A stretch of 25,373 nt of DNA from an uncultured Collinsella sp. (GCA_902470805.1 CABRHX010000027.1:1-25373); one strand, 5' to 3'. Shown: positions 13,504 to 22,810, counted from the stretch's first letter. Made by a program: numbers and translations. The notes: generated by a model not told the origin, from the letters alone.

Positions 13504-14442
13504 ATGCTCGATCAGGCTTATTCTCGTCGTCAGTTCCTCGGCCTCGCTGGTGGTCTTGCCAGCATCGTCGGTCTCGGTCTCGTTGGGTGCGGCGGCTCCG
13601 GCGCATCCGATGCCGCCGACAAGGGTAGCGCCGCTGCTGCCGAGTCCGTCTCCGGCGAGGTGACCTACGACGGTGCCTCTTCGTTCCAGGCTCTCGTCGA
13701 GGCCGCTGCCGAGAAGTTCATGGACGCCAACCCCGATGTCTCCGTCTCCGGCTCGGGTAACGGTTCGGGCAAGGGCCTGACCGCTGTCGCCGCCGGCACC
13801 GTCACCATCGGCAACTCCGACGTCTTCGCCGAGACCAAGCTTGAGGCCGATCAAGTCAAGAACCTCGTCGACCACGAGGTCGCCGTCGTGGGCATGGGCC
13901 CCGTCGTCTCCAAGAACGTCAAGGTCGACGACCTGTCCCTCGAGCAGCTCAAGGGTATCTTCTCCGGTCAGATTACCAACTGGAAGGAGGTCGGCGGCGA
14001 CGACGCCACCATCGTCGTCCTCAACCGCAAGGCCGGCTCCGGTACCCGCGCCACCTTCGAGGCCGCCGTCTTTGGCGACGAGACCGTCGACTTTAAGGGC
14101 GATGCCGAGCTCGATAAGTCCGGCGATGTCCAGACTCAGATGGGCAGCACCGACAACGCCATCTCTTACCTCGACTTCTCGCACTTCGATGACTCCAAGT
14201 TCAACGCCATCAAGGTCGAGGGCGTCGAGCCCAAGAGCAAGAATGTCACCGACGACTCCTTCAAGATCTGGGCTACCGAGCACATGTACTGCGCAAAGGA
14301 CGCCGACGAGGCTACCAAGGCCTTCCTGGAGTTCATGCTTTCCGACGACGTCCAGGGCAAGCTCGTCGAGGAGCAGGGCTTTATCCCCGTCTCTGCCATG
14401 AAGGTCGTCAAGGACGCCAGCGGCAAGGTCTCTGCTAAATAA
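13504..14442 (+). CDS. pstS: Phosphate-binding lipoprotein PstS
   Basis: This is the extracellular phosphate receptor of the Pst ABC importer, 312 residues. The ATG at 13504 follows AAAGGAAG (13493-13500). The N-terminus has SRRQFLGLAGG, a twin-arginine (Tat) motif with Arg8-Arg9, then a hydrophobic core and the lipobox LVGC with Cys29 as lipid anchor. Phosphate-binding loops are visible: the first domain start SSFQALVEAAAEKF, GSGNGSGKGL, GTVTIGNSDVF, and the RKAGSGTRATFE loop. It is first in a pstSCAB operon with 24 bases to pstC. Codon use is strongly biased and coding is clean, fitting high expression. A Pho-type operator is expected upstream, but I cannot recognise one in 13307-13503. Confidence 0.96.
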   Translation: MLDQAYSRRQFLGLAGGLASIVGLGLVGCGGSGASDAADKGSAAAAESVSGEVTYDGASSFQALVEAAAEKFMDANPDVSVSGSGNGSGKGLTAVAAGTVTIGNSDVFAETKLEADQVKNLVDHEVAVVGMGPVVSKNVKVDDLSLEQLKGIFSGQITNWKEVGGDDATIVVLNRKAGSGTRATFEAAVFGDETVDFKGDAELDKSGDVQTQMGSTDNAISYLDFSHFDDSKFNAIKVEGVEPKSKNVTDDSFKIWATEHMYCAKDADEATKAFLEFMLSDDVQGKLVEEQGFIPVSAMKVVKDASGKVSAK

Positions 14443-14466
14443 GTAATCGCCCCGGAAAGGTTTGCA

Positions 14467-15375
14467 ATGGCAAAACAGCTGCCAAAGCGCGACCTTGAGA
14501 ACGTGGGCCTGGGCGTCACGGGCGCGTGCGTAGCGCTCGTGACGCTTGTCGTTGCCGCGCTCATCTTTATGGTCGCCCAAAAGGGCCTCTCGGCTTTTGT
14601 CAAGGACGGCGTCTCGGTCGTCGAGTTTTTCACCGGCACCAAGTGGGACCTGGCCAACACAGCCGAAAACGGCCTGCCCTATACCGGCGCCCTGCCCCTG
14701 ATTGTCACCTCGTTTGCGGTCATGGTACTCTCCACGCTTATCGCGCTGCCCATCGCCATCGGCTCTGCCATCTTTGCGGTCGAGATTAGCCCTAAGTTTG
14801 GCTCTAAGATCTTTCAGCCGCTCATTGAGCTTTTGACCGGCATCCCCTCGGTCGTCTTTGGCCTGATCGGTTTTCACGTGGTCGTCGGTCTTATGAAGAG
14901 CGTTTTCCACGTGAGCACGGGCCTGGGCATCTTGCCCGGCGCCATCGTGCTGGCGGTCATGATTCTGCCGACGATGACCACGCTTTCGGTCGATGGCCTG
15001 CGCGCCGTGCCCGACGGCTACCGACAGGGCTCGCTCGCGCTGGGCTACACCCGCTGGCAGACCATCTGGCACGTGGTGCTCAAGTCCGCCATGCCGTCGC
15101 TCATGACCGCGGTTATCTTGGGCATGACCCGCGCCTTTGGCGAGACGCTCGCCGTGCGCATGGTCATCGGCGGCATCGAGGCCATGCCGACGTCGCTGCT
15201 GTCGCCGGCTTCGACCATCACCACCACGCTCACCACGTCCATGGCGGTCTACGCCGAGGGCTCGGCCCAGGACGACGTCCTGTGGGCACTCGGTCTGCTG
15301 CTGATGGGCATGAGCCTCATCTTCATCCTGATCATCCATCTCATTGGCCGCAAGGGGGCGAAGGCTCGTGGCTAG
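14467..15375 (+). CDS. pstC: Phosphate ABC transporter permease PstC
   Basis: This is a 302-residue inner-membrane permease of the Pst complex. About six transmembrane helices are visible (roughly 15-37, 77-105, 117-141, 155-172, 211-235, 276-294). The ABC-coupling EAA-type loop is at about 188-215 (SLALGYTRWQTIWHVVLKSA), which docks on PstB. The ATG at 14467 follows GGAAAGG. Its last 8 bases overlap the pstA start. PstC forms the channel as a heterodimer with PstA. Confidence 0.95.
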   Translation: MAKQLPKRDLENVGLGVTGACVALVTLVVAALIFMVAQKGLSAFVKDGVSVVEFFTGTKWDLANTAENGLPYTGALPLIVTSFAVMVLSTLIALPIAIGSAIFAVEISPKFGSKIFQPLIELLTGIPSVVFGLIGFHVVVGLMKSVFHVSTGLGILPGAIVLAVMILPTMTTLSVDGLRAVPDGYRQGSLALGYTRWQTIWHVVLKSAMPSLMTAVILGMTRAFGETLAVRMVIGGIEAMPTSLLSPASTITTTLTTSMAVYAEGSAQDDVLWALGLLLMGMSLIFILIIHLIGRKGAKARG

Positions 15376-16290
15376 CACGCGCATCCACATCGACGAGGCG
15401 AGGCTCGGGCGTGTCCAAAAGCAGGATCGCATCGCCACGGGCGTGCTGACGGCGATCGTCGCCATCGTCATGCTCATCGTCATCTCCATGGTGGCCTATA
15501 TCCTGTTCGAGGGCATCTCGACGCTGTTCCAGCCGGGCTTTCTCACAGAGCCGTCGCGCGCCAACGGAACGCAGGGCGGCGTGCTCTACCAGCTGTTCGA
15601 CTCGTTCTACCTGCTGCTGATCACTCTGATCATCTCGGTGCCCATCAGCCTAGGCGGAGCGGTCTTCCTGGTTGAGTACGCGCCGAACGGCCCTATCCGC
15701 GACATCGCCTCTACCGCCATCGAGACGCTGTCCTCGCTGCCTTCCATCGTCGTCGGCATGTTCGGCTTTCTGGTGTTCTCGGTGCAGCTGGGCTGGAAGT
15801 ACTCCATCATCTCCGGCGCCGTCGCGCTCACCATGTTCAACATCCCCATCCTGGTGCGCGTGATCCAGCAGGCGCTCGAGGACGTGCCGCAGGCCCAGCG
15901 CGATGCGTGCCTGGCCATGGGCCTCACTCGCTGGGAGGCCACGCTGCACATCCTGATCCCCGAGGCCATGCCCGCTATCGTGACGGGCATCGTGCTTTCG
16001 GCCGGCCGTGTGTTTGGCGAGGCCGCAGCACTGCTCTTTACCTCGGGCATGAGCTCGCCGGTTCGCCTGAACTTCTTGAGCTTTAACCTGTCGAGCCCCA
16101 CCTGCGCCTGGAACGTGTTCCGCCCCGGCGAGTCGCTCGCCGTGCACATCTACAAGATCTATGGCGAAGGCAGCCCCGAGGCCCAGCAGATCGTCTGGGG
16201 CACCGCGGCGCTGCTGATGATTTGCGTGCTGCTGTTTAACGTAATCGCCCGCATTGTGGGCAAGCAACTGGCAAGGAAGATGACGGCCGA

Positions 16291-16294
<4 letters not shown>
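15368..16294 (+). CDS. pstA: Phosphate ABC transporter permease PstA
   Basis: This is a 308-residue partner permease of PstC. I choose the GTG at 15368, overlapping the pstC stop by 8 bases, because AAGGGGG and GAAGG lie just upstream. The reading frame extends to a TTG at 15344, but that start lies closer to pstC coding sequence and adds only basic residues. Transmembrane helices are visible at about 25-48, 80-103, 118-140, 145-165, 203-222 and 275-297. The EAA-type loop is DACLAMGLTRWEATLHILIP at about 179-198. The stop overlaps the pstB ATG as ATGA, a sign of tight translational coupling. Confidence 0.95.
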
Positions 16295-17163
<869 letters not shown>

Positions 17164-17218
17164 TCCGGGACATGCTTGAGGCCCGCGGCGGCCACGGTTG
17201 CCACGGGACTGATTGGAG

Positions 17219-17256
17219 AGGCGGGTCATCTCTTTTGGGAGATGGCCCGCCTTTTT
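17219..17256 (+). terminator. Rho-independent terminator of the pst operon
   Basis: The 14-base arms AGGCGGGTCATCTC (17219-17232) and GAGATGGCCCGCCT (17239-17252) pair with one G-U-type mismatch around a 6-base loop and run into TTTTT at 17252-17256. It lies 56 bases after the pstB stop. Confidence 0.9.
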
Positions 17257-17285
17257 GTGTCGTGTGCGGCCCGCCTTTTCGCTGC

Positions 17286-17291
17286 TATTAT
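17286..17291 (+). promoter_or_regulatory. -10 box of the ABC-F gene
   Basis: TATTAT lies 36 bases before the ABC-F ATG and just after the pst terminator. That is consistent with a separate promoter. The -35 region (TGTGCG) is poor. Confidence 0.4.
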
Positions 17292-17326
17292 GGACAACGT
17301 TGAATTTCTACGAAGGAGCAGGGCAT

Positions 17327-19186
17327 ATGGCGATTCTTTTGGGATGCGATTCCGTCAGCCTAGAGTTTCCCACCAAGCATATTTTCGATAGCGTGACGCT
17401 CGGCGTGGGCGAGGGCGACCGTATTGGTATTGTCGGTAAAAACGGCGACGGCAAGTCGACGCTGCTGAGCGTGCTCGCCGGCACGCTGGAGCCCGACGAC
17501 GGCCGCGTGACGCATCGTCGCGGCACCACGATCGGCCTGCTCGGCCAAAAGGACCAGCTTGTCGACACCGACACCGTGCACCATGCCGTCGTGGGCGACA
17601 CGCCCGAGTATGAGTGGGCGTCGAGCCCCCGCACGCGCCAGATCCTCGCCGGTCTCATTAGCGATGTGCCCTGGGAGGGCACGGTGGGCGAGCTTTCGGG
17701 TGGCCAGCGCCGCCGCGTGGACCTCGCGCGCCTGTTGATCGGCGACTACGACGTGCTCATGCTCGACGAGCCCACTAACCATCTGGACATGCGCACCATC
17801 AACTGGCTTGCACGCCATCTTAAGGCTCGCTGGCAGCGCGGTCAGGGCGCCATGCTCGTGGTCACGCACGATCGCTGGTTCTTGGACGAGGTCTGCACCA
17901 GCATGTGGGAGGTCCACGACGGCCAGGTCGATCCCTTCGAGGGCGGCTACTCCGCATATATCCTGCAGCGCGTGGAGCGCGACCGCATGGCCGCGGTTAC
18001 CGAGGAACGCCGTCGCAACATGGCGCGCAAGGAGCTCGCGTGGCTGAGCCGCGGCGCCCAGGCGCGTTCCACCAAGCCCAAGTTTCGCGTTGATGCCGCT
18101 CGCGAGCTGATCGCCGACGTGCCGCCCGTGCGTGACGAGCTGGAGCTCAAGCGCCTCGCCGTGAGCCGCCTGGGCAAGCAGGTTATCGATGTGGTCGACG
18201 TGGACGCCGGCTATGCGGATACCGATGGCGCGCCCAAGCAGGTGCTCTCCGATGTGACCTGGCTCATCGGTGCGGGCGACCGCTATGGTCTTTTGGGCGA
18301 GAACGGCGCCGGCAAGTCGACGCTGCTCGATGTGATCCAGGGCAAGATTGAGCCCACGCGCGGCCGTGTGAAGATTGGCCAGACGGTGCGCTTTGGCGTG
18401 CTGTCGCAGCAGCTCGAGGAGCTCGAACCCTTCATGGGCGACACGATCCGCGAGGTCTTCGGCAACTATAAGAAGTACTACGTCATCGACGGCAAGGAGA
18501 CTTCGCCCGAGAAGCTCTGCGAGCGCCTGGGCTTTACGACGCAGCAGCTCTGGAGCCGCATCGGCGATCTTTCGGGCGGCCAGCGCCGTCGCCTGTCGCT
18601 GCTGCTGACAATCCTGGACGAACCCAACGTGCTCATCCTGGACGAGCCCGGCAACGACCTGGATACCGACATGCTGGCGATTGTCGAGGACCTGCTCGAC
18701 GGCTGGCCCGGCACGCTGATCCTGGTGACGCACGACCGCTTCTTGATGGAGCGCGTGACCGACCAGCAGTGGGCGCTGCTCGACGGCCACCTGACGCATA
18801 TGCCCGGTGGCGTGGACCAGTACCTGCGCCTGTGCAACGCTACCGCCGAGGGCGAGCCCGTGGGCGCGCCGAGCGCCAAGACCGGCACGTTCGACACCGG
18901 TGCCGCGGCAGCTGCGGCCGAAAAGCCCAAGTCGAGCGGTCAGCCCAACGGCCTGTCCAACGCCGAGCGCCAGAAGCTCCGCCGCGAGGTGAGTTCGCTC
19001 GAGCGCAAGATGGAGACGCGGCGCACCCGCGTTGAGGAGGCCGAGGCAGCAATGGCCCAAGTCGATCCCACCAACTACACGGCGCTCGGCGAGCAGCAGG
19101 CAAAGATCGACGAGGCTCACGCTGCCATGGACGAGCTGGAGATGGCGTGGCTCGAGGCGAGCGAAAAGCTCGAGGGCGAGGAGTAG
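17327..19186 (+). CDS. ABC-F family ATPase, Uup-like
   Basis: This is a 619-residue soluble protein with two ABC domains and no membrane helices. ABC-F proteins bind the ribosome or branched DNA rather than transport. The ATG at 17327 follows AAGGAG (17313-17318). The first domain has GKNGDGKST (37-45), LSGGQRRR (123-130) and MLDEPTNHLD (145-154). The inter-domain linker that reaches the ribosome is at about 211-285. The second domain has GENGAGKST (324-332), LSGGQRRR (415-422) and LILDEPGNDLD (436-446). A C-terminal coiled coil (~545-619) after a Gly/Ala-rich spacer is the Uup hallmark. The second Walker B reads GNDLD where Uup has TNDLD. It is followed 6 bases later by a Cof-type phosphatase gene. 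Antibiotic-resistance ABC-F proteins usually lack this C-terminal domain, so a housekeeping role is more likely. Confidence 0.92.
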   Translation: MAILLGCDSVSLEFPTKHIFDSVTLGVGEGDRIGIVGKNGDGKSTLLSVLAGTLEPDDGRVTHRRGTTIGLLGQKDQLVDTDTVHHAVVGDTPEYEWASSPRTRQILAGLISDVPWEGTVGELSGGQRRRVDLARLLIGDYDVLMLDEPTNHLDMRTINWLARHLKARWQRGQGAMLVVTHDRWFLDEVCTSMWEVHDGQVDPFEGGYSAYILQRVERDRMAAVTEERRRNMARKELAWLSRGAQARSTKPKFRVDAARELIADVPPVRDELELKRLAVSRLGKQVIDVVDVDAGYADTDGAPKQVLSDVTWLIGAGDRYGLLGENGAGKSTLLDVIQGKIEPTRGRVKIGQTVRFGVLSQQLEELEPFMGDTIREVFGNYKKYYVIDGKETSPEKLCERLGFTTQQLWSRIGDLSGGQRRRLSLLLTILDEPNVLILDEPGNDLDTDMLAIVEDLLDGWPGTLILVTHDRFLMERVTDQQWALLDGHLTHMPGGVDQYLRLCNATAEGEPVGAPSAKTGTFDTGAAAAAAEKPKSSGQPNGLSNAERQKLRREVSSLERKMETRRTRVEEAEAAMAQVDPTNYTALGEQQAKIDEAHAAMDELEMAWLEASEKLEGEE

Positions 19187-19192
19187 GCGAGA

Positions 19193-19963
19193 ATGATCAA
19201 AGCCGCATTTTTCGATATCGACGGCACGCTGCTGAGCTTTAAGACCCACCGGATTCCGGCGTCGGCGCAGCAGGTGCTCGACAGCTTTCACGAGCAGGGG
19301 ATTGCGTGCGTGATCGCCACGGGCCGTCCGACCTACCAGATGCCGGACTGGCTGTTCGACCTGGGCTGGGATGCGTACATTACGCTTTCGGGCCAGCACT
19401 GCTTTGATGCCGAGGGGGTTTACCGCAGCTGCCCGATCGATTCGGACGACGTCGCGGTGATTGTGGACCAGGTGGCGCAGGGGCGCTACGACTCGCTGTG
19501 CATGCAGGGCGAGAACTCGTTTGTGAACCGCCTGTCCGAGCGCGTGGTGACGGCTGGCAGCAACGCGGGAATCGTCTACCACGAGGAGCCGTTTGAGCAC
19601 GCCTTTGACGCACCGGTCTACCAGTTTTGCGCCTTTGTGGACCCGGTCGACGAGCATATCGTGACCGACGCCGTGTCGCATTCGCTCACCACGCGCTGGT
19701 GCGACCTATTCTGCGACATTATTCCCGCTAACGGCGGCAAGGACCTGGGCGTGGCGGCGACGCTCGAGCGGCTTGGTATCGACGCGAGCGAGGCGATTGC
19801 CTTTGGCGACGGCGAGAACGACCTGTCGATGTTTGCCGCCGTGGGCACGAGCGTGGCCATGGGCAACGCGCAGGACACGGTGAAGGCTGCGGCGACCTAT
19901 GTGACGACCGCCGTGGACGACGACGGCATCTACAACGCCGCGAAGTACTTTGGACTGCTATAG
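19193..19963 (+). CDS. Cof-type HAD-IIB phosphatase
   Basis: This 256-residue member of the Cof/YbjI group of HAD phosphatases has a C2-type cap and probably acts on sugar phosphates or similar metabolites. Motif I is FFDIDGT with Asp8 and Asp10, motif II is IATGRPTYQ, motif III Lys is in GGKDLGV, and motif IV is FGDGENDLSMF. The ATG is 6 bases after the ABC-F stop, so the two genes form one operon. It ends 15 bases before a GGGGAC-type terminator. The substrate is unknown. Confidence 0.92.
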   Translation: MIKAAFFDIDGTLLSFKTHRIPASAQQVLDSFHEQGIACVIATGRPTYQMPDWLFDLGWDAYITLSGQHCFDAEGVYRSCPIDSDDVAVIVDQVAQGRYDSLCMQGENSFVNRLSERVVTAGSNAGIVYHEEPFEHAFDAPVYQFCAFVDPVDEHIVTDAVSHSLTTRWCDLFCDIIPANGGKDLGVAATLERLGIDASEAIAFGDGENDLSMFAAVGTSVAMGNAQDTVKAAATYVTTAVDDDGIYNAAKYFGLL

Positions 19964-19972
19964 CTGCGGCTC

Positions 19973-20017
19973 GGCACTTGGGGACACTCCTTGCGGGGCG
20001 TGTTCCCATTTTGTTTT
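19973..20017 (+). terminator. GGGGACACTCC repeat serving as terminator of the ABC-F/HAD operon
   Basis: TGGGGACAC (19979-19987) pairs fully, with one G-U pair, with GTGTTCCCA (20000-20008) and is followed by TTTTGTTTT (20009-20017). The left arm is part of the 20-mer GGCACTTGGGGACACTCCTT (19973-19992), found with one change at 61-80. Confidence 0.65.
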
Positions 20018-20046
20018 CGTCCCGCTCGTTTTGTGAAACACGGCTA

Positions 20047-20092
20047 ACTTTTAGGCAAAGTAGTAAGACATGGGCAACTTTTGCGGTAAAGT
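20047..20092. promoter_or_regulatory. Tandem operator-like repeats before the DtxR-type regulator
   Basis: ACTTTTAGGCAAAGT (20047-20061) and ACTTTTGCGGTAAAGT (20077-20092) are two imperfect palindromes with ACTTT/AAAGT arms, 30 bases apart, or about three helical turns. They end 53 bases before the regulator ATG at 20146. Autoregulation by this metal-dependent repressor is the natural guess; the core differs from the textbook DtxR box. Confidence 0.45.
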
Positions 20093-20145
20093 AAGCCGTG
20101 GAAAGTATCCAAAGGCTAACTAGCAATCATCGCGAAAGGCGGCCC

Positions 20146-20535
20146 ATGGCCCTACGTGAATCCGGAGAAGACTATCTCGAATCGATCTACGTTCTGTCGG
20201 AACGTCAGGGCATCGTGCGCTCGATCGACGTTGCGGAGTACCTCGGCGTAACCAAGGCGAGCGTTTCCAAGGCCATGGCGACGTTGGAAAGCAACGGCTA
20301 TGTCGAAATGGGCAAACGAGATGTTCATCTGACAAAGCGGGGGCTGGAGGTCGCTCGTCAAATGTGGGAGCGTCACTGCTTTTTCGTGGGGCTGCTAGAG
20401 GACGCGGGTGTTTCGGCTGAGGTCGCGTCGCAAGAGGGCTGCCACATGGAGCACTGCCTGAGCGAGGAAAGCTTCGAGAAACTGAGGGCGATGCTGAACC
20501 GGGGCGAGGCGACGGGCCAAGCGGCGGAATCCTAA
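20146..20535 (+). CDS. DtxR/MntR-family metal-dependent transcriptional regulator
   Basis: This 129-residue protein has the winged-helix DNA-binding domain (about 1-70, recognition region VTKASVSKAMATLESNGYV) and helical dimerisation domain (about 71-118). It has no SH3-like third domain, as in MntR. The ATG at 20146 follows GAAAGGCGG. Probable metal ligands are Asp9, Glu12, His77, Cys99, Glu102 and His103. Asp9 and Glu12 match the MntR pattern, whereas Cys99 matches the iron-type DtxR ligand (Glu99 in B. subtilis MntR). Manganese versus iron specificity is therefore open. It stands alone, with tandem palindromes upstream, and faces the zinc-export operon tail to tail. Confidence 0.9.
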   Translation: MALRESGEDYLESIYVLSERQGIVRSIDVAEYLGVTKASVSKAMATLESNGYVEMGKRDVHLTKRGLEVARQMWERHCFFVGLLEDAGVSAEVASQEGCHMEHCLSEESFEKLRAMLNRGEATGQAAES

Positions 20536-20555
20536 CGAACCCCCAGTAGCGCGGA

Positions 20556-20599
20556 GTTCGCGCAAAGCGCGAACCAGCGACCGGGACCAGCGGTCCTTT
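20556..20599 (+). other. Two small stem-loops after the DtxR-type gene
   Basis: GTTCGCGC / GCGCGAAC (20556-20563 and 20567-20574) and GGACC / GGTCC (20584-20588 and 20592-20596) follow the regulator stop in series. The second runs into TTT. A weak terminator is possible. Confidence 0.4.
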
Positions 20600-20671
20600 C
20601 GGCCAAGTCCATTTCAGCAAAGGAACCCCGCCAGCAAGCGATGCCCAAGAACTGCCACCTACGTCACCGCA

Positions 20672-20798
20672 GGCCGGGGCCGGGTTTGGTTTTGAAAACA
20701 CTCCACAGCGCGAGGCCCGCCTTTCCGTTGCTCCGCAGGAGCAGGAAAGACGGGCCTCATGCGCGAGGACGTTTTCAAAACCAAGCCCGGTCCCGGCC
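20672..20798. repeat. 127-bp near-perfect palindrome between convergent operons
   Basis: Outer arms at 20672-20699 and 20771-20798 are 28-base inverted copies with about three mismatches, both containing TTGGTTTTGAAAAC. An inner stem, GAGGCCCGCCTTTCC (20712-20726) with GGAAAGACGGGCCTC (20744-20758), is topped by GCTCC/GGAGC. It lies between the plus-strand regulator and the minus-strand ATPase, 16 bases after the latter's stop. It may end transcription from both sides, or it may be another dispersed element; only one copy is in this window. Confidence 0.65.
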
Positions 20799-20814
20799 GG
20801 ACAGCCCACGAACG

Positions 20815-22767
20815 CTACAGGTTCTTGACACCCATCGCGCGCATGGCATTCAGGATGGCGATAATCGCCACGCCCACGTCGCCGAACACAGCAAGCCACA
20901 TGTTGGCGATGCCCAGTGCCGCAAGCACCAGAATCAGCAACTTAATGCCCAGCGCAAAGATGATGTTCTGCCAAACAATCGACATGGTCTTGCGCGCCAC
21001 GCGGATCGCGCGGGAGATGTTGGACGGCTTGTCATCCATGAGCACGACGTCCGCCGCCTCAATTGCGGCGTCCGAGCCCATAGCGCCCATGGCGATGCCA
21101 ACGTCTGCGCGGGTAAGCACGGGTGCGTCGTTGATACCGTCGCCTACAAAGGCGAGCTTGCCCTTGCCCGATTCTGCTGCAAGCAGCGCCTCGACACGCT
21201 CGACCTTATCACCCGGTAACAGCTGCGCGTGGAACTCGTCGAGACCGAGTTGCTTGGCTACAGACGCCGCAACCTCCTCACGGTCGCCCGTGAGCATGAC
21301 GGTGCGCTTGACGCCGGCGGCGTGCAGGTCGCGAATCGTTTGCTCGGCATCGGTCTTTATGGTGTCGGCAATTACGATGTGGCCGGCGTACGTATCATCG
21401 ACCAGCACGTGGAGGATGGTGCCGACGATCTCGCAATTGGGCGCTTCGATACCGGCCACAGCAAGCATCTTGGCATTGCCGACGATGACGCGCTTGCCGT
21501 CGATAATCGCCGTCACGCCATGGCCCGCGTCATTGGTGGAGTCGCTTACGCGTTTGGGATCGAGCTCGCCCTGGAAGGCGGTGCGTACCGACTGCGCGAT
21601 GGGATGGTCGGAGAATGACTCGGCAAGGGCCGCGACTTCGAGCAGCGACTGCTCGGTATAGCCTGCCTCGGGGTGTACCGCCACGACCGAAAACGTGCCG
21701 TTGGTGAGCGTGCCGGTCTTGTCAAAGACGACGGTGTCCACATCCGCGAGCGTCTCGAGGTAGTTAGAGCCCTTGATGAGGACGCCCAGCTTGGATGCGC
21801 CACCGATGCCGCCAAAAAAGCTGAGCGGCACGCTGATCACGAGCGCGCATGGGCAACTGACGACGAGGAAGGTCAGGCCGCGCAGGATCCAGTCGGACCA
21901 GGCGCCGGTGACCAAGCCACCGCCGAGCGCGAGTACCGCGGCCGCGCCGGTGACAGCGGGCGTGTAGACGCGGGCGAAGCGCGTGATGAAGTTCTCGGTG
22001 CGTGCCTTCTTCTCACTAGCGTTTTCTACGAGCTCCAGGACGCGCGCGACGGTGGACTCGCCAAAGGGCTTGGTGGTGCGCACGTGGAGGAGACCCGTCA
22101 TGTTGATGCAGCCGCTGATGATATCTTCTCCAGTTTTGGCCGGGCGGGGGACCGACTCTCCGGTAAGGGCGGCGGTATCGAGCTGTGTCTCGCCCTCGAC
22201 GATGACGCCGTCGATAGGCACGCGCTCACCGGGCTTGACCACGATCACGGTGCCGACGGCGATGTCATCGGGGAAGACCTGCTCGAGCGTGCCGTCGGGC
22301 TGCTCGACGTTAGCGTAGTCGGGCGCGATGTCCATCATGGCACTGATCGACTTGCGGCTCTTGCCCACGGCGTACGCCTGAAACAGCTCGCCGACCTGGT
22401 AGAACAGCATGACGGCGGCGCCTTCGGCCATGTGCGGGTCGGTATCGGGGAAGAGCACCATGGCAAACGCGCCGATGGTCGCGACGGCCATGAGGAAGCT
22501 CTCGTCGAAGGCCTTGCCGCGGCGGATGTTATTGAATGCCTTTTGCAGTACGTCGTAGCCGGCAATCAAAAACGGCACGAGGAACAGCACAAAGCTGGCG
22601 TAGATGTCGCCCGGGGTGCCGAATGCGGCGGTAAGGGTGCCGAACTCATCGAGGGCGTACACCACGGCAAAAATGCCCAGCGCTACCAGGATGCGGTTGC
22701 GCTTATGCTCGAGTGATTCTTTTTTCTTGCGCTTCTTCTTTTTCTTTTTGGGGTCGGCGGTGGCCAT
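20815..22767 (-). CDS. zntA: PIB-type heavy-metal-translocating ATPase (Zn/Cd/Pb exporter)
   Basis: This 650-residue P-type ATPase exports soft divalent metals across the membrane. The ATG at 22765-22767 follows GGGAGGA on the minus strand; the frame is open further upstream but encodes unlikely protein. After a Lys-rich start (residues 7-16) come membrane helices, TGES (202-205), the metal-binding CPC (305-307), DKTGTLT (349-355) with phosphorylated Asp349, the His388-Pro389 pair, and GDGINDAP (542-549). Lys609 and Asp630 in the last two helices match the Zn/Cd-specific PIB-2 subtype (ZntA/CadA), not the copper type. There is no N-terminal HMA domain; a separate HMA protein is encoded just upstream. 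An ArsR-type box (22791-22810) lies in its own leader. Confidence 0.93.
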   Translation of the reverse strand: MATADPKKKKKKRKKKESLEHKRNRILVALGIFAVVYALDEFGTLTAAFGTPGDIYASFVLFLVPFLIAGYDVLQKAFNNIRRGKAFDESFLMAVATIGAFAMVLFPDTDPHMAEGAAVMLFYQVGELFQAYAVGKSRKSISAMMDIAPDYANVEQPDGTLEQVFPDDIAVGTVIVVKPGERVPIDGVIVEGETQLDTAALTGESVPRPAKTGEDIISGCINMTGLLHVRTTKPFGESTVARVLELVENASEKKARTENFITRFARVYTPAVTGAAAVLALGGGLVTGAWSDWILRGLTFLVVSCPCALVISVPLSFFGGIGGASKLGVLIKGSNYLETLADVDTVVFDKTGTLTNGTFSVVAVHPEAGYTEQSLLEVAALAESFSDHPIAQSVRTAFQGELDPKRVSDSTNDAGHGVTAIIDGKRVIVGNAKMLAVAGIEAPNCEIVGTILHVLVDDTYAGHIVIADTIKTDAEQTIRDLHAAGVKRTVMLTGDREEVAASVAKQLGLDEFHAQLLPGDKVERVEALLAAESGKGKLAFVGDGINDAPVLTRADVGIAMGAMGSDAAIEAADVVLMDDKPSNISRAIRVARKTMSIVWQNIIFALGIKLLILVLAALGIANMWLAVFGDVGVAIIAILNAMRAMGVKNL

Positions 22768-22790
22768 GACTCGTATCCTCCCATTTGAAT

Positions 22791-22810
22791 GTATGAACAT
22801 TCGCTCATAT
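22791..22810. promoter_or_regulatory. ArsR/SmtB-type operator before the metal ATPase
   Basis: GTATGA-N8-TCATAT matches the two boxes in the arsR promoter (ATATGA-N8-TCATAT) at 11 of the 12 arm positions. It lies 24 bases upstream of the ATPase ATG. A possible minus-strand promoter (TTGCTG, 17 bases, ATTATA) overlaps it, so the ATPase may also be transcribed on its own under metal control. Confidence 0.7.

Noticed and set aside
13390..15489. A 699-codon minus-strand frame opposite pstS and pstC.
   Set aside because: It is the antisense shadow of strongly biased high-GC genes. The translation is rich in Asp, Gly, His and Arg in the manner of such shadows, and the plus-strand genes are certain.
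17360..19681. A 773-codon minus-strand frame opposite the ABC-F and Cof-type genes.
   Set aside because: Same cause: third-position GC on the sense strand keeps the antisense frame open. There is no domain and no ribosome site.
20815..22767. Copper-type (CopA) identity for the metal ATPase.
   Set aside because: Lys609 and Asp630 in the last two membrane helices, the SmtB-type zinc sensor and the CPC context point to the Zn/Cd group.
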